Assembly (NCBI GenBank): GCA_947447665.1
Contig: CANFJX010000015.1
Coordinates: 1-46,502 of the forward strand
From: Bacteriovoracaceae bacterium
Lineage (GTDB): Bacteria > Bdellovibrionota > UBA1018
Direction of reading: 5' to 3'
Length of the DNA stretch: 46,502 nt
In this document: positions 7,209-16,122 of the stretch, piece by piece
Layout: the number at the start of each line of letters is the position of its first letter
Position numbering within the stretch: position 1 is the stretch's first letter
Program-made: the position numbers and the translations under genes
The notes under the pieces: generated by a model
What the model was told of the DNA's origin: nothing
Databases searched by the model: none
The model's input: the letters and a program-made list of their open reading frames with translations, nothing else

Positions 7209-8309
7209 ATGTCACGTGGGACCAGGACAGTCAAGACGAAACTCATCAAAAACCTTAGCTCGCGCCCGAAGGAACTCAAAACGATCGGCGCGATCGATCT
7301 CCATTTTCACGGTGCGTTTGGGGTGGATCTCATGTCTGCCTCACCCACTCAACTCAACGATCTTTCAGCCGAACTCTGGAAGTCCGGGCTAGCTGGATTT
7401 TGCCCAACCACGCTCACTGCGCCGCCTGAAGATCTCTCAGCCGCCGTAAAAAGCCTAGGTCGGTGGATTCGATCCAATCGCTTTCCAGGGGCCAAACCTT
7501 TAGGAATCCACCTAGAGGGACCCTGGATACACCCCGAGAAGAGCGGCGCGCACCCCACCCGGTTCGTCCGAACGATGAAAAAGGCAGAACTCGAAAAACT
7601 CTGGAAAGAAAGCCAAGAGACTCTCAAGATCATCACAATAGCGCCTGAGCGCTTCACCGTGCCAGAACTCCGCTGGATCACTCAGTGGAGCCAGCAGCGA
7701 GGAGTGTTGCTTTCCGCTGGGCATTCTCAAGCCACGCTCGCCGAGGCTAAAAAAGGTTTTGAACTCGGAGTCCAGGGAGTCACTCATGCCTGGAATGCCC
7801 TAGCCTACCATCATCGTGAACCTGGAGTTCTTGGGGCGGCCATTGGAAACCCAGAAGTCTATCTCGAGCTCATTGTCGACCAAGTACACCTGTCGCTCCC
7901 CTGGATTCGCTGGACCCGACAGCTTCACCCTCCACAATCGATCTGCCTCATTTCAGACTGTACTGCACCCGCTGGAAAACTAATCAGTGAGTCCTCACCT
8001 TGGAGCACTCTCGGGTCATTAAAGGTCCGTGTTAAAAACGGAGCATCGCGATCAAAAACCGGCCAGCTCGCAGGAGGGGGGCTCTTACTCACGCAAAGCT
8101 ATTGCCGATGGGTCGAGGCCGAAGCCCAAGACTCAGGCTTGCCGATTCAAAAAATCCTGGAGACTTCAGTGAACCAACTCACCCGAGTCCCGGCGCGGGT
8201 CTTGGGGATCGATCCTCGCTCGCTCCTCGATCGCAGGGTCATGTGGACAATCAAGCACGGCAAGGCGCTCAGTGTAATTCCAATTGACTCTTGCCGCAGT
8301 GCAAGTTAG
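7209..8309 (+). CDS. nagA: N-acetylglucosamine-6-phosphate deacetylase
   Basis: Removes acetate from GlcNAc-6-phosphate in the cytoplasm, feeding amino-sugar catabolism or cell-wall recycling. The 366-residue chain shows the amidohydrolase metal and catalytic residues in order: LHFHG (His32, His34), HLEGPW (Glu103), AGHS (His172), THAWN (His193), DQVHL (His227) and LISD (Asp250, the catalytic acid/base). It is close to the normal length. The family usually has THLYNAM where this has THAWNAL. nagB and a GlcNAc transporter are not adjacent; instead it is the first gene of the run leading into fatty acid synthesis, 40 nt before yceD, which is an unusual neighbourhood. Confidence 0.9.
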   Translation: MSRGTRTVKTKLIKNLSSRPKELKTIGAIDLHFHGAFGVDLMSASPTQLNDLSAELWKSGLAGFCPTTLTAPPEDLSAAVKSLGRWIRSNRFPGAKPLGIHLEGPWIHPEKSGAHPTRFVRTMKKAELEKLWKESQETLKIITIAPERFTVPELRWITQWSQQRGVLLSAGHSQATLAEAKKGFELGVQGVTHAWNALAYHHREPGVLGAAIGNPEVYLELIVDQVHLSLPWIRWTRQLHPPQSICLISDCTAPAGKLISESSPWSTLGSLKVRVKNGASRSKTGQLAGGGLLLTQSYCRWVEAEAQDSGLPIQKILETSVNQLTRVPARVLGIDPRSLLDRRVMWTIKHGKALSVIPIDSCRSAS

Positions 8310-8349
8310 TATCCGACAACTTTGGTACCAATGCTAAGCAGGTGCATCC

Positions 8350-8988
8350 ATGAAGATTTATTTACGTGAACTCACAGATCAAGAAACAGAACTCCAATTC
8401 AACCAGGAAGAACCCTGGGTTGTAGATGCCGTTTGCCGCGTGGATGAAAATCAAGAGACTTCACCCCAAGCAAAAAAACCAAGGCCCGTTAGTACGTCTT
8501 TCTCCCTACGTAAGGTAGATGATGTCATTGTCGTGTCCGGAAAAATCTCGACCCATATTGAATTACTCTGCAGCCGTTGCGCCAATTCTTTTCAGCATCC
8601 CTGCAACATCCAATTTTCAGGCCTCTTTTGCAAAGACCCCGTAATGGCTGGGGTAGGACATCTCCAACAACTCCCCAACTCGCGAGAGCCGGGGCGACCC
8701 ATGGGGCAGAACCAAGGCTTTGCTCGACATGCCCACAACTCTGCAGAGGATGAAGCCATTTCGAGCGGGCAAGATTTGGATATTACTTACCTGTCTGAAG
8801 ACTGGATCGACCTTGCCGACGTCACCACCGAGCAACTCCAGCTTCAAGTCCCTTTTCAACCTCTTTGCTCTGAGTCCTGCAAGGGCATGTGCACCCACTG
8901 CGGGACAGACCTCAACTTAGGTCGCTGTGCTTGTGCAAAAATTAAGTCTGCTCACCCTTTTTCCGTATTGCGAGACCTCAAACTTTAA
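8350..8988 (+). CDS. yceD: YceD/DUF177 family protein
   Basis: A 212-residue member of the DUF177 family, usually found before rpmF (ribosomal protein L32) and linked to 23S rRNA and ribosome assembly. Visible features are a CSRC motif near residue 75, the PFQPLCSESCKGMC block near residues 165-180 and the terminal HCGTDLNLGRCAC. These Cys pairs probably bind zinc. AGGTG lies 5 nt upstream of the ATG. A long insert in the middle (about residues 98-135) makes it slightly larger than usual. The genes normally downstream, rpmF and plsX, are absent: fabH starts 35 nt later. Confidence 0.87.
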   Translation: MKIYLRELTDQETELQFNQEEPWVVDAVCRVDENQETSPQAKKPRPVSTSFSLRKVDDVIVVSGKISTHIELLCSRCANSFQHPCNIQFSGLFCKDPVMAGVGHLQQLPNSREPGRPMGQNQGFARHAHNSAEDEAISSGQDLDITYLSEDWIDLADVTTEQLQLQVPFQPLCSESCKGMCTHCGTDLNLGRCACAKIKSAHPFSVLRDLKL

Positions 8989-9023
8989 ATCCAAACCTTT
9001 AAAAATCATCGAGGGAGACCGAA

Positions 9024-10049
9024 TTGAACACCGCGACTCACACCATCCTTTCTCCATACGCATCGAAAATCTCTGGCACTGGATCAGCCTTTCCAAGAGA
9101 TCGCCTCACGAATGACGATCTAGCGAAGAGGGTCGACACATCCGACGAATGGATTACAGAAAGAACGGGAATTCGCGAACGCCGCATCTCACGACCAGGT
9201 CACCCAGATGAACAAAATTCTTCTCTAGCTCTCGCTGCCGCTCTCAAAGCACTGGAAATGGCAGGTAAAACCCCCGACCAAATCGACCAAATCCTCTATG
9301 CGACCGTGACCCCAGATACGATTATTCCCTCCTCCGCTTGTTGGCTTCAGAAAAAGCTGGGAGCTCATCGTGCATGGGCAATGGATCTCAACGCGGCTTG
9401 CTCAGGATTTATCTTTGCTCTAGCCACAGCGGACCAGTTTATTCGAAGCGGGCAAGTAAAGACTTCCCTCATTATTGGAGCAGACGTTCTCAGCAGCGTG
9501 ACCAATTGGAGCGATCGAGGCTCATGCATTTTATTTGGAGACGGCGCCGGTGCTGCAATCGTCGAACGGACGGACTCAGAAGCCCCTCATCGTATTTTAT
9601 CCAGCCACCTGGGATCGGATGGCAATCTGTGGGAACATTTTCACGTCCCCGCAGGAGGATCAAACCTTGAGGTAACCCCAGACGCTTACAGCAAAAACCT
9701 CCATAAGATGCACATGAAGGGGAAAGAGATTTTTAAATCTGCCGTAAGGACGCTCTCCGATTACGCCTTGCTGGCGATCGAATCCAATCAACTCAAACCA
9801 GAGGACATCGATTGGATCATCCCGCACCAAGCTAATTTGAGAATTATTGAGGCAGTAGCAAAACGCCTCGATTTTCCCATGAGCAAAGTTCTGGTGAATA
9901 TTGACCGTTTTGGGAACACCTCATCTGCCACGGTACCCACCGCACTGGATGAAGCCATTCGGGATGGTAGAATTAAAAAGGGACAAACCCTCCTCTTAGA
10001 TGTATTCGGCGCTGGCCTCACTTACGGTTCTGTTCTGGTTCGTTGGTAG
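9024..10049 (+). CDS. fabH: Beta-ketoacyl-ACP synthase III
   Basis: Starts fatty acid synthesis by condensing an acyl-CoA primer with malonyl-ACP. The 341 residues show the full catalytic triad: Cys126 in NAACSGF, His268 in PHQANLRI and Asn298 in DRFGNTS. Arg residues of TGIRERR fit the CoA site. The start is TTG at 9024 with GGAG 6 nt upstream; the usual N-terminus (I-x-GTG-x-x-P) follows after an extension of about 15 residues. It is part of the fab run with fabD 98 nt downstream. Confidence 0.95.
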   Translation: MNTATHTILSPYASKISGTGSAFPRDRLTNDDLAKRVDTSDEWITERTGIRERRISRPGHPDEQNSSLALAAALKALEMAGKTPDQIDQILYATVTPDTIIPSSACWLQKKLGAHRAWAMDLNAACSGFIFALATADQFIRSGQVKTSLIIGADVLSSVTNWSDRGSCILFGDGAGAAIVERTDSEAPHRILSSHLGSDGNLWEHFHVPAGGSNLEVTPDAYSKNLHKMHMKGKEIFKSAVRTLSDYALLAIESNQLKPEDIDWIIPHQANLRIIEAVAKRLDFPMSKVLVNIDRFGNTSSATVPTALDEAIRDGRIKKGQTLLLDVFGAGLTYGSVLVRW

Positions 10050-10071
10050 GAGACTAAGCTTCAGAAATGCG

Positions 10072-10100
10072 TTGACAGGCTTGGGTCTTGATTTTAACTT
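10072..10100 (+). promoter_or_regulatory. Candidate internal promoter before fabD
   Basis: TTGACA (10072-10077) is followed after 17 nt by TAACTT (10095-10100) in the 98-nt gap between fabH and fabD. The -35 is perfect and the -10 matches at four of six positions. It could allow fabD and later genes to be expressed apart from nagA-yceD-fabH. Confidence 0.45.
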
Positions 10101-10147
10101 TCTTTTAGATTCAATTAGCACAGCAGCAAAAAGGAGCGATCATCGAA

Positions 10148-11188
10148 ATGAGCTTTTCTACTCAGCTTCCGACTCATCCCCAATTATTTGCCGTTTTTCC
10201 GGGTCAGGGATCACAACAGGTTGGCATGGCAAAGGATCTCTACGAGCAATTTGCTGTGGCGAGAGAAGTCTTCGAGGAAGCATCGGATGCGATCCGAGTC
10301 GACCTGAAAAAACTCTGTTTTGAAGGTCCAGACTCCGACTTAACCCTCACCGAAAATACTCAACCCTGCCTCCTGACTGCCTCAGTGGCAGCCTTTCGAG
10401 TGGCGCAGAAAGAACTCGAATTTAAGCCCGCAGCTGTTGCGGGGCACTCTTTGGGTGAATACTCGGCTCTCGTTGCGATAGGTTGCCTCGACTTGGGCAC
10501 AGCAGCTCAGTGGGTCCGCGAACGAGGACTGGCCATGCAAAAAGCCGTACCTCCAGGTGAGGGAGGAATGGCAGCGATCCTCGGCCTAGAAGACTCGCTC
10601 ATCGATACGCTCTGCGCTCAAGCAAAAGAAAAAGCTCAGGGTGCGACCATTGCACCTGCGAATTTCAATGCCCCTGGACAAGTCGTAATCGCTGGATCGG
10701 CAGACGCCATTCAACAGGCGATCGCACTGATTAAAGCAGGTGGTGAATTCTCAGGGGGCAAAGCGATTCCGCTGCAAGTCAGTGCGCCTTTCCACTGCGA
10801 ACTCATGAAACCAGCACGCGAGAGAATGGCTGAGATTTTTTCCAAAATGCATTCCGCGCAGCGGCCACGATCCTTAGTTGTGCCCTATGTAGCTAATCGT
10901 ACGGGACGAATCAATCAAGAGCACGATCTGGTTCTTGATTTTTTAATTGAACAGGTGGATCACCCGGTCCTCTGGAAGCAATCGATCCAATATCTTTTAG
11001 CCGCGAACTTCAAAGCCGCAGTCGAGTTTGGACCAGGCAAAGTACTGTCTGGACTCATCAAACGAATCGCATCCGTGGCCGAAAGACCATGCGCCCTCAC
11101 ATCGATGGGAGACTCCAAGACCCTCCAAACCCTGGAGACTTTCCTCACCGATCAAAGAAAATCACCTGCAGGAGAACTCACCCTTTGA
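10148..11188 (+). CDS. fabD: Malonyl-CoA:ACP transacylase
   Basis: Loads malonyl units from CoA onto ACP. The 346 residues begin with the family signature FPGQGSQ. The nucleophile is Ser101 in GHSLGEY and the partner His216 is in SAPFHCELM; the arginine for the malonyl carboxylate lies in VRERGLAMQ. AAAGGAG is 11 nt upstream of the ATG. The last codons overlap the fabG start by 4 nt (TTGA), which suggests translational coupling. It is about 35 residues longer than E. coli FabD, mostly in loops and at the C-terminus. Confidence 0.95.
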   Translation: MSFSTQLPTHPQLFAVFPGQGSQQVGMAKDLYEQFAVAREVFEEASDAIRVDLKKLCFEGPDSDLTLTENTQPCLLTASVAAFRVAQKELEFKPAAVAGHSLGEYSALVAIGCLDLGTAAQWVRERGLAMQKAVPPGEGGMAAILGLEDSLIDTLCAQAKEKAQGATIAPANFNAPGQVVIAGSADAIQQAIALIKAGGEFSGGKAIPLQVSAPFHCELMKPARERMAEIFSKMHSAQRPRSLVVPYVANRTGRINQEHDLVLDFLIEQVDHPVLWKQSIQYLLAANFKAAVEFGPGKVLSGLIKRIASVAERPCALTSMGDSKTLQTLETFLTDQRKSPAGELTL

Positions 11189-11928
11189 ACCAGAAAAAGA
11201 AAGTCGCTTTAGTCACCGGAGCCTCGCGCGGAATCGGAGCCGCCACAGCTCTCCAACTCGCTCGAGATGGTTTTTACGTCCTCATTAATTTCACTTCCAA
11301 CGAAGGTAAAGCTCGCGAAGTCCTGGAGCAAATCCAATCAGCCGGGGGCGTCGGTGAACTGTGCGGCTTTGACGTATCCCAACCTGAACTCGTGGATGAA
11401 AAGCTGGAAGCGATTGCAAAAAATCATGGTCCTCTCGATGTTTTGGTCAATAATGCGGGCGTGACCATTGATTCGCTCCTCATCCGAATGAAGAACGAGG
11501 ACCTGGATCGCACTCTGGACGTCGATTTGAAGGGTGCGATTTACTGCACTCGTGCAGCCGCCAAGCAAATGATGAGAGCGCGCTCCGGAAGTATCATCCA
11601 AATCTCTTCCGTCGTGGGTGAATCTGGAAATGCAGGACAAAGCGCCTACAGCGCTGCCAAGGCTGGACTGATCGGCTTTAGCAAGAGTGTCGCCAAGGAG
11701 CTCGGCAGCCGCCAGGTCCGCGTCAACGTCATCACTCCCGGATTCATCGGGACAGATATGACTGCGGCCTTGACTGAAGCCCAAAAAGAGGCGATTCTCC
11801 GGACCGTACCCATGGGTTTATTTGGAGCAGCTGAAGACGTAGCGTCTTTAGCCTCATTTTTAGCGTCCCCATCGAGCCGTTATATTACGGGCCAAGTCAT
11901 TGGAGTCAATGGCGGGATGTATATGTAG
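11185..11928 (+). CDS. fabG: 3-oxoacyl-ACP reductase
   Basis: NADPH-dependent first reduction in fatty acid elongation. The start is TTG at 11185, overlapping the fabD stop, with AGGAG 10 nt upstream. This gives 247 residues, the usual size; longer in-frame extensions lie inside fabD. Visible are the Rossmann TGASRGIG (11-18), NNAG (89-92), and the catalytic Ser142, Tyr155 and Lys159 (YSAAK). The C-terminus GQVIGVNGGMYM is typical. Confidence 0.95.
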   Translation: MNQKKKVALVTGASRGIGAATALQLARDGFYVLINFTSNEGKAREVLEQIQSAGGVGELCGFDVSQPELVDEKLEAIAKNHGPLDVLVNNAGVTIDSLLIRMKNEDLDRTLDVDLKGAIYCTRAAAKQMMRARSGSIIQISSVVGESGNAGQSAYSAAKAGLIGFSKSVAKELGSRQVRVNVITPGFIGTDMTAALTEAQKEAILRTVPMGLFGAAEDVASLASFLASPSSRYITGQVIGVNGGMYM

Positions 11929-11942
11929 TTTTAGTTTTGGTA

Positions 11943-11961
11943 AGCTACGAAGGTCGTAGCT
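11943..11961 (+). promoter_or_regulatory. Perfect hairpin between fabG and acpP
   Basis: AGCTACGA and TCGTAGCT form an 8-bp stem with a 3-nt loop, 14 nt after the fabG stop. No T run follows, so it is more likely a processing or stability element than a terminator. Together with the hairpin after acpP it brackets that gene. Confidence 0.6.
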
Positions 11962-12040
11962 CTACTAAAGAAGTCCTGAGTGAATTTGCTGAGACAAAGG
12001 CACTTGGAATATTGATTGAGAGAAAAAAAGGAGATCTGAA

Positions 12041-12283
12041 ATGTCCACTTCCGTTGAAGAAAGAGTGAAAACAATTATCTGTGACCAACTTGCCGTCGAA
12101 CAAGAAAAGGTGACCCAAACGGCATCTTTTATTGATGATTTGGGCGCAGACAGCCTGGATATCGTCGAGCTCGTCATGACCATGGAAGAAGAGTTTGACC
12201 TCGATATTCCAGATGAAGACGCAGAAAAAATGAAGACTGTAGGCGATGTCGTTAAGTACATCGCTTCCAAAGCTACTCATTAA
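12041..12283 (+). CDS. acpP: Acyl carrier protein
   Basis: An 80-residue acidic protein that carries growing acyl chains on 4'-phosphopantetheine. The attachment site is Ser38 in the motif GADSLD. The [22 protein letters not shown] segment, in two helices, is the standard contact surface for Fab enzymes. AAGGAG sits 8 nt upstream of the ATG, a strong site as expected for an abundant protein. The gene lies in the classical place between fabG and fabF and is flanked by two perfect hairpins. Confidence 0.97.
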   Translation: MSTSVEERVKTIICDQLAVEQEKVTQTASFIDDLGADSLDIVELVMTMEEEFDLDIPDEDAEKMKTVGDVVKYIASKATH

Positions 12284-12296
12284 TTGAGTTGATTCA

Positions 12297-12316
12297 CCCT
12301 GGCGTTAGCGCCAGGG
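12297..12316 (+). promoter_or_regulatory. Perfect hairpin after acpP
   Basis: CCCTGGCG and CGCCAGGG form an 8-bp GC-rich stem with loop TTAG, 13 nt after the acpP stop. No U tract follows. It could protect the 3' end of a short acpP mRNA or attenuate transcription into fabF. Confidence 0.6.
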
Positions 12317-12360
12317 AAATGAAATCAGGTTCAAGATAATCATTGAGTATTCTGAGTGAT

Positions 12361-12443
12361 AGAAAATGTTTTTGGGCCTTAAAGATTTGGATCCCACGCC
12401 GAGAAAACATTTTCTTGAACGCTTTACTCTTGAACGCTTTACT
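12361..12443 (+). promoter_or_regulatory. Structured fabF leader: 12-bp inverted repeat plus 15-bp tandem repeat
   Basis: AGAAAATGTTTT (12361-12372) and AAAACATTTTCT (12404-12415) are perfect inverted arms. Inside them, TGGG and CCCA can extend the stem. Next comes an exact tandem duplication of CTTGAACGCTTTACT (12414-12428 and 12429-12443), ending 23 nt before the fabF start. It may be an RNA element or a binding site for a lipid regulator; no known operator is recognised. Confidence 0.55.
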
Positions 12444-12466
12444 AAGACCACCGGGGAGACGAAGTG

Positions 12467-13783
12467 ATGGAGTCCAACTTAAGGCATAATCAGCGCAGAG
12501 TCGTAGTAACGGGAGTTGGTGTTGTAAGCCCTCTGGGACTCACTGCCGCCGAAACTTGGCGAAACGCTCTAGAGGGTCGATCAGGAGTCTCAACGACGAC
12601 ACTTTTTGACACCCAAGACTGTCCCGTGACCATCAGCGCTCAGGTCAGGGGATTTGACGTCACCCAAGCTATTACACCACTTCACCCCTCCCCGGGTCTT
12701 ACAGTAACCCAAGCAGCCAGCAGCAAGGACGCTCGGCGAGTGGGGCGCTACGTTCATCTCGGACTAGCGGCAGGGCTTCAAGCCTATGCCGACTCAGGGC
12801 TCGATGCGATCCGATCTCAAATTGATCCCGAACGAATGGGAGTCAATATTGGTGCCGGAATGGGCGGACTGCCTGAGATCGAAGACGTTCATAATGAATT
12901 TTTAGCCAAAGGTTATCGAAGGGTCACCCCCTTCTTCATTCCTCAGGTGATCGCCAATATGGCTGCAGGCCAGCTCAGCATTTTGCTGAATCTCCAAGGC
13001 CCCAACCTTTGTAACGTGACGGCCTGCACCTCGAGTGCGCACAGCCTGGGAGAGTCGACCCGACTCATCCAGCGCGGCGATGCTGATGTGATGATTGCCG
13101 GGGGCGCTGAAGCAGTCATCTCTAAACTGGGGATTGCCGGGTTTGCAGCGATGAGAGCTCTCTCTACTCGGAATGACGCTCCCACCGAAGCCTCACGTCC
13201 TTTCGATACCGGACGAGATGGATTTGTGATGGGCGAAGGCTCCGCTGTGTTAGTTTTAGAGGAGTATGAATTTGCCAGGAAGCGCGGCGCTAGAATTTAT
13301 GGTGAAATTTTAGGCTACGGACTTTCCGGGGATGCCTACCACATGACGACTCCTGCTCCTGAGGGAGCGGGTGGACGAAGAGCCATGATCATGGCATTGA
13401 AAGACTCTGGACTCAACCCCGAGCAGATTGGCTACATCAATGCTCACGGTACCTCAACCCCTGCCGGGGACACTGAGGAAGCACGTGCAATTGCCTTGAC
13501 GTTCGCGAACGGACCAAAGCACCTGCACATCAGCTCGACGAAATCGATGACTGGGCATCTGCTCGGAGCGGCAGGAGCACTCGAGGCTATTTTCTCGCTT
13601 TTTGCGATTCGCGACGGAAGAATTCCCCCAACGATTAATCTGAAAAATCTCGATCCTGCATGTGCAGAGCTTGGTCTTGATTTTACAGCCAATCACGCTG
13701 TGGAAAAGCGACTTGATTACGCCCTATCGAACAGTTTCGGGTTTGGCGGAACTAACGCTAGTTTAGTCCTAGGCAGAGTTTAG
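12467..13783 (+). CDS. fabF: Beta-ketoacyl-ACP synthase II
   Basis: Elongating condensing enzyme. The ATG at 12467 is preferred (GGAG 8 nt upstream); the GTG directly before it is also possible. The 438 residues contain Cys187 in TACTSSAHS and the two catalytic His in NAHGTSTPAGD and GHLLGAAGALEA, followed by the FGFGGTNA signature. Compared with typical FabF (about 412 residues) there is an insertion around residues 66-88 (PLHPSPGLTVTQAASS), probably a surface loop. rpiB follows 7 nt later, so fabF, rpiB and glyA are likely cotranscribed. Confidence 0.95.
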   Translation: MESNLRHNQRRVVVTGVGVVSPLGLTAAETWRNALEGRSGVSTTTLFDTQDCPVTISAQVRGFDVTQAITPLHPSPGLTVTQAASSKDARRVGRYVHLGLAAGLQAYADSGLDAIRSQIDPERMGVNIGAGMGGLPEIEDVHNEFLAKGYRRVTPFFIPQVIANMAAGQLSILLNLQGPNLCNVTACTSSAHSLGESTRLIQRGDADVMIAGGAEAVISKLGIAGFAAMRALSTRNDAPTEASRPFDTGRDGFVMGEGSAVLVLEEYEFARKRGARIYGEILGYGLSGDAYHMTTPAPEGAGGRRAMIMALKDSGLNPEQIGYINAHGTSTPAGDTEEARAIALTFANGPKHLHISSTKSMTGHLLGAAGALEAIFSLFAIRDGRIPPTINLKNLDPACAELGLDFTANHAVEKRLDYALSNSFGFGGTNASLVLGRV

Positions 13784-13790
13784 GACAGAC

Positions 13791-14243
13791 ATGGTGAGCC
13801 ACCCGTTACCGATTCTCATTGCCTCCGACCATGCAGGACTTGGGTTCAAGCACGCACTCATCCAGGCCCTACCAGAATGGACTTGGGAGGACTTAGGCCC
13901 AGACAACTCGAACTCAGTCGACTATCCAGACTACGCAGAAATGGTCGGAAAAAAAATCTTGGCCTCTGAGGCTGATCGGGCGATCCTGATTTGCGGAAGT
14001 GGAATCGGCATGAGCATCGCTGCGAATAAGATTCATGGAATCCGAGCAGCACTCGTGGAGAATCCCGTTTCAGCGAGACTCGCCCGTGAGCATAATGACA
14101 CGAACATTCTCTGTCTCGGGGCCCGAATTACGGCGCCGGAATACGGGATTGAAATTGCAAAAATTTGGCTCACCACTCCCTTTAGCGCAGACCCCAAACA
14201 CACCCAAAGAATTCGTAAAATACACTCTCTGGAGAAAAAATGA
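13791..14243 (+). CDS. rpiB: Ribose-5-phosphate isomerase B
   Basis: Interconverts ribose-5-phosphate and ribulose-5-phosphate. The 150-residue chain has IASDHAG at the N-terminus (Asp-His pair of the family), DYPDYA, and Cys68 in ICGSGIGMS, the catalytic base of RpiB. LCLGAR and the C-terminal HxxRI stretch complete the signature. It starts 7 nt after fabF and overlaps glyA by 4 nt (ATGA). The fabF-rpiB-glyA order is also common in other bacteria. Confidence 0.93.
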   Translation: MVSHPLPILIASDHAGLGFKHALIQALPEWTWEDLGPDNSNSVDYPDYAEMVGKKILASEADRAILICGSGIGMSIAANKIHGIRAALVENPVSARLAREHNDTNILCLGARITAPEYGIEIAKIWLTTPFSADPKHTQRIRKIHSLEKK

Positions 14244-15514
14244 ATTCACCAAAGCTTCTCGAAAAAAGACTCGCAGCTCAGGATCCCTCCGTTTTTGCAT
14301 CCATTCAAAAAGAGTGGACGCGAGAAGAAGAAGGCCTAGAGCTGATTGCATCGGAGAACTACGCCAGCCGCGCCGTCTTAGAGGCTCAGGGATCGATTCT
14401 CACCAACAAATACGCCGAGGGCTACCCAGGCAAACGCTATTATGGGGGTTGCGAGTTTGTTGACGAAGTCGAGACTCTCGCCATTCAACGGATCTGCCAA
14501 CTCTTCAAGGTCGAAGCCGCCAATGTGCAGCCGCACTCAGGTTCCCAAGCAAACATGGCTGTATACCTGGCACTGATGGCAGCTGGAGATAGCCTCGTCG
14601 GCATGAGCCTCAGTCATGGGGGTCATCTTACGCACGGCAGCCCAGCAAACTTCAGTGGTAAACTATTTAAAGTCAGCTCCTATGGTCTAAATCCAGAAAC
14701 CCACCGACTCGATTACGATCAAATTCGAGATCTTGTCCGAAGGGAAAAACCGAAGGTCCTGGTTGCAGGTGCCAGCGCCTATCCCCGCATCATTGACTTT
14801 GAAACTCTGGGGCAAATCGCCAAAGAATCGGGCGCTCATTTCGTCGTCGACATGGCCCATATTGCAGGCTTAGTCGCTGCGGGGCTGCATCCCACGCCGA
14901 TTCCACACGCTACTTATACAACCTCAACGACGCACAAAACTCTACGAGGTCCACGGGGCGGCATCATTCTCTGCAGTCAGGAAAGAATCAAGGCTGTCAA
15001 CTCACTCATTTTTCCCGGAATTCAAGGCGGCCCACTGATGCATGTCATCGCAGCCAAGGCAGTCGCCTTCGGCGAGGCCCTCACTCCTGAATTCGTTGAA
15101 TACCAAAAGCAAGTCATTGCTAATGCCCGATCTCTCGCAGCAGAGCTTATGAACTTAGGATTTAAACTCGTCACCGATGGAACAGAGAATCACCTCATGT
15201 TGGTTGATCTGACCGCCACCGGGGATGGGAGTATTTCGGGGAAGGACGCTGAAAACTGGCTCGACCAGGCGGGAATCACGGTGAATAAAAATACCATTCC
15301 TAATGAAAAGAGAAGCCCGTTTGTGACCAGCGGGATTCGAATCGGCGTGCCAGCGATTACTACGCGTGGAATGAGAGAGGCGGAGATGAAAAAAGTCGCT
15401 CAATGGATTCATCAATCCATCGAAACTCGCGGAGATGCTGAGAAATTGAAAAAGATTCGACGAGAGGTCTGCGACCTGTGTCAGTCTTTCCCCCTTTATT
15501 CGAAGCCAGAGTAA
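14240..15514 (+). CDS. glyA: Serine hydroxymethyltransferase
   Basis: PLP enzyme converting serine and tetrahydrofolate to glycine and methylene-THF. The 424 residues include LIASENYAS, the [15 protein letters not shown] substrate block, and Lys233 in [13 protein letters not shown], which binds PLP. Length and motif order are normal. Its ATG overlaps the rpiB stop, so translation is coupled. It is the last gene of the plus-strand run and converges on nusB across only 21 nt, with no evident terminator between them. Confidence 0.96.
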   Translation: MNSPKLLEKRLAAQDPSVFASIQKEWTREEEGLELIASENYASRAVLEAQGSILTNKYAEGYPGKRYYGGCEFVDEVETLAIQRICQLFKVEAANVQPHSGSQANMAVYLALMAAGDSLVGMSLSHGGHLTHGSPANFSGKLFKVSSYGLNPETHRLDYDQIRDLVRREKPKVLVAGASAYPRIIDFETLGQIAKESGAHFVVDMAHIAGLVAAGLHPTPIPHATYTTSTTHKTLRGPRGGIILCSQERIKAVNSLIFPGIQGGPLMHVIAAKAVAFGEALTPEFVEYQKQVIANARSLAAELMNLGFKLVTDGTENHLMLVDLTATGDGSISGKDAENWLDQAGITVNKNTIPNEKRSPFVTSGIRIGVPAITTRGMREAEMKKVAQWIHQSIETRGDAEKLKKIRREVCDLCQSFPLYSKPE

Positions 15515-15535
15515 GGATCTACCGTCAGAAAACCG

Positions 15536-15979
15536 TCACACGCTCGATTTTTCGACTTGAGGAGCTAGAACCTGGTCAAGAATCCCGTTCACGAAGCTAG
15601 CGCTCTCATCTGAACCAAATTCTTTGGCCAACTCAATGGCCTCATCGATCACTACAGCACGTGGCATTTGTGGAAAATGCAGCATTTCATAGACAGCCAT
15701 TCTTAAAATACAACGATCTACGGCACTGAAGCGGGACACCTTCCAGTTAGCCGTGTGCTTTTCAAGATGAGTATCGAGCTCCGTCAGTGAGCGGAGAGTG
15801 CCTGCTACGAGTTCGCCGACAAAAGGACGAATATCATCCGACACACGAAAGTGTTCATAGTGCTGCTTCAAGTCCTCAATCATGTGGGCGTCAGAAGTGC
15901 GCACGGGTGTCCGCTGAGCTAAATCATATTGATAAAGAATCTGAAGCGCAATTTCTCGAGCTCTATGGCGAGAGTTCAT
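15536..15979 (-). CDS. nusB: Transcription antitermination factor NusB
   Basis: A 147-residue all-helical protein that binds BoxA RNA with NusE (S10) in rRNA antitermination. The N-terminal RHRAREIALQILYQYD and the C-terminal VVIDEAIELAKEFG and FVNGILDQ blocks are diagnostic. AGGTGAC lies just upstream of the ATG. It stands alone here; the usual neighbours ribH and ribE are absent. Confidence 0.95.
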   Translation of the reverse strand: MNSRHRAREIALQILYQYDLAQRTPVRTSDAHMIEDLKQHYEHFRVSDDIRPFVGELVAGTLRSLTELDTHLEKHTANWKVSRFSAVDRCILRMAVYEMLHFPQMPRAVVIDEAIELAKEFGSDESASFVNGILDQVLAPQVEKSSV

Positions 15980-16080
15980 CCGTCACCTGTAGTAATTTGA
16001 AAAAATTTTAGAAAGGAGCTACTTCTAGCACAAGATCGACAATTTTGGTAGCCCAATTTTCCCCAGATTGCGCAAACTCC

Positions 16081-16110
16081 TTGCACAGATCCAAGCATTC
16101 TAGTTACACT
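16081..16110 (+). promoter_or_regulatory. Candidate promoter giving a near-leaderless mRNA
   Basis: TTGCAC (16081-16086) and TACACT (16105-16110) are spaced by 18 nt. Transcription would start near 16117, about 6 nt before the ATG at 16123, which has no Shine-Dalgarno sequence. Confidence 0.4.
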
Positions 16111-16122
16111 AATAGTGTTATT

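Noticed and set aside
11338..11784. Antisense open frame of 148 codons within fabG
   Set aside because: Shadow of a strongly supported gene; no ribosome binding site and no family match.
15515..15535. Short duplicated ACCGTCA between glyA and nusB as a terminator
   Set aside because: The two copies are direct, not inverted, and no T run follows.
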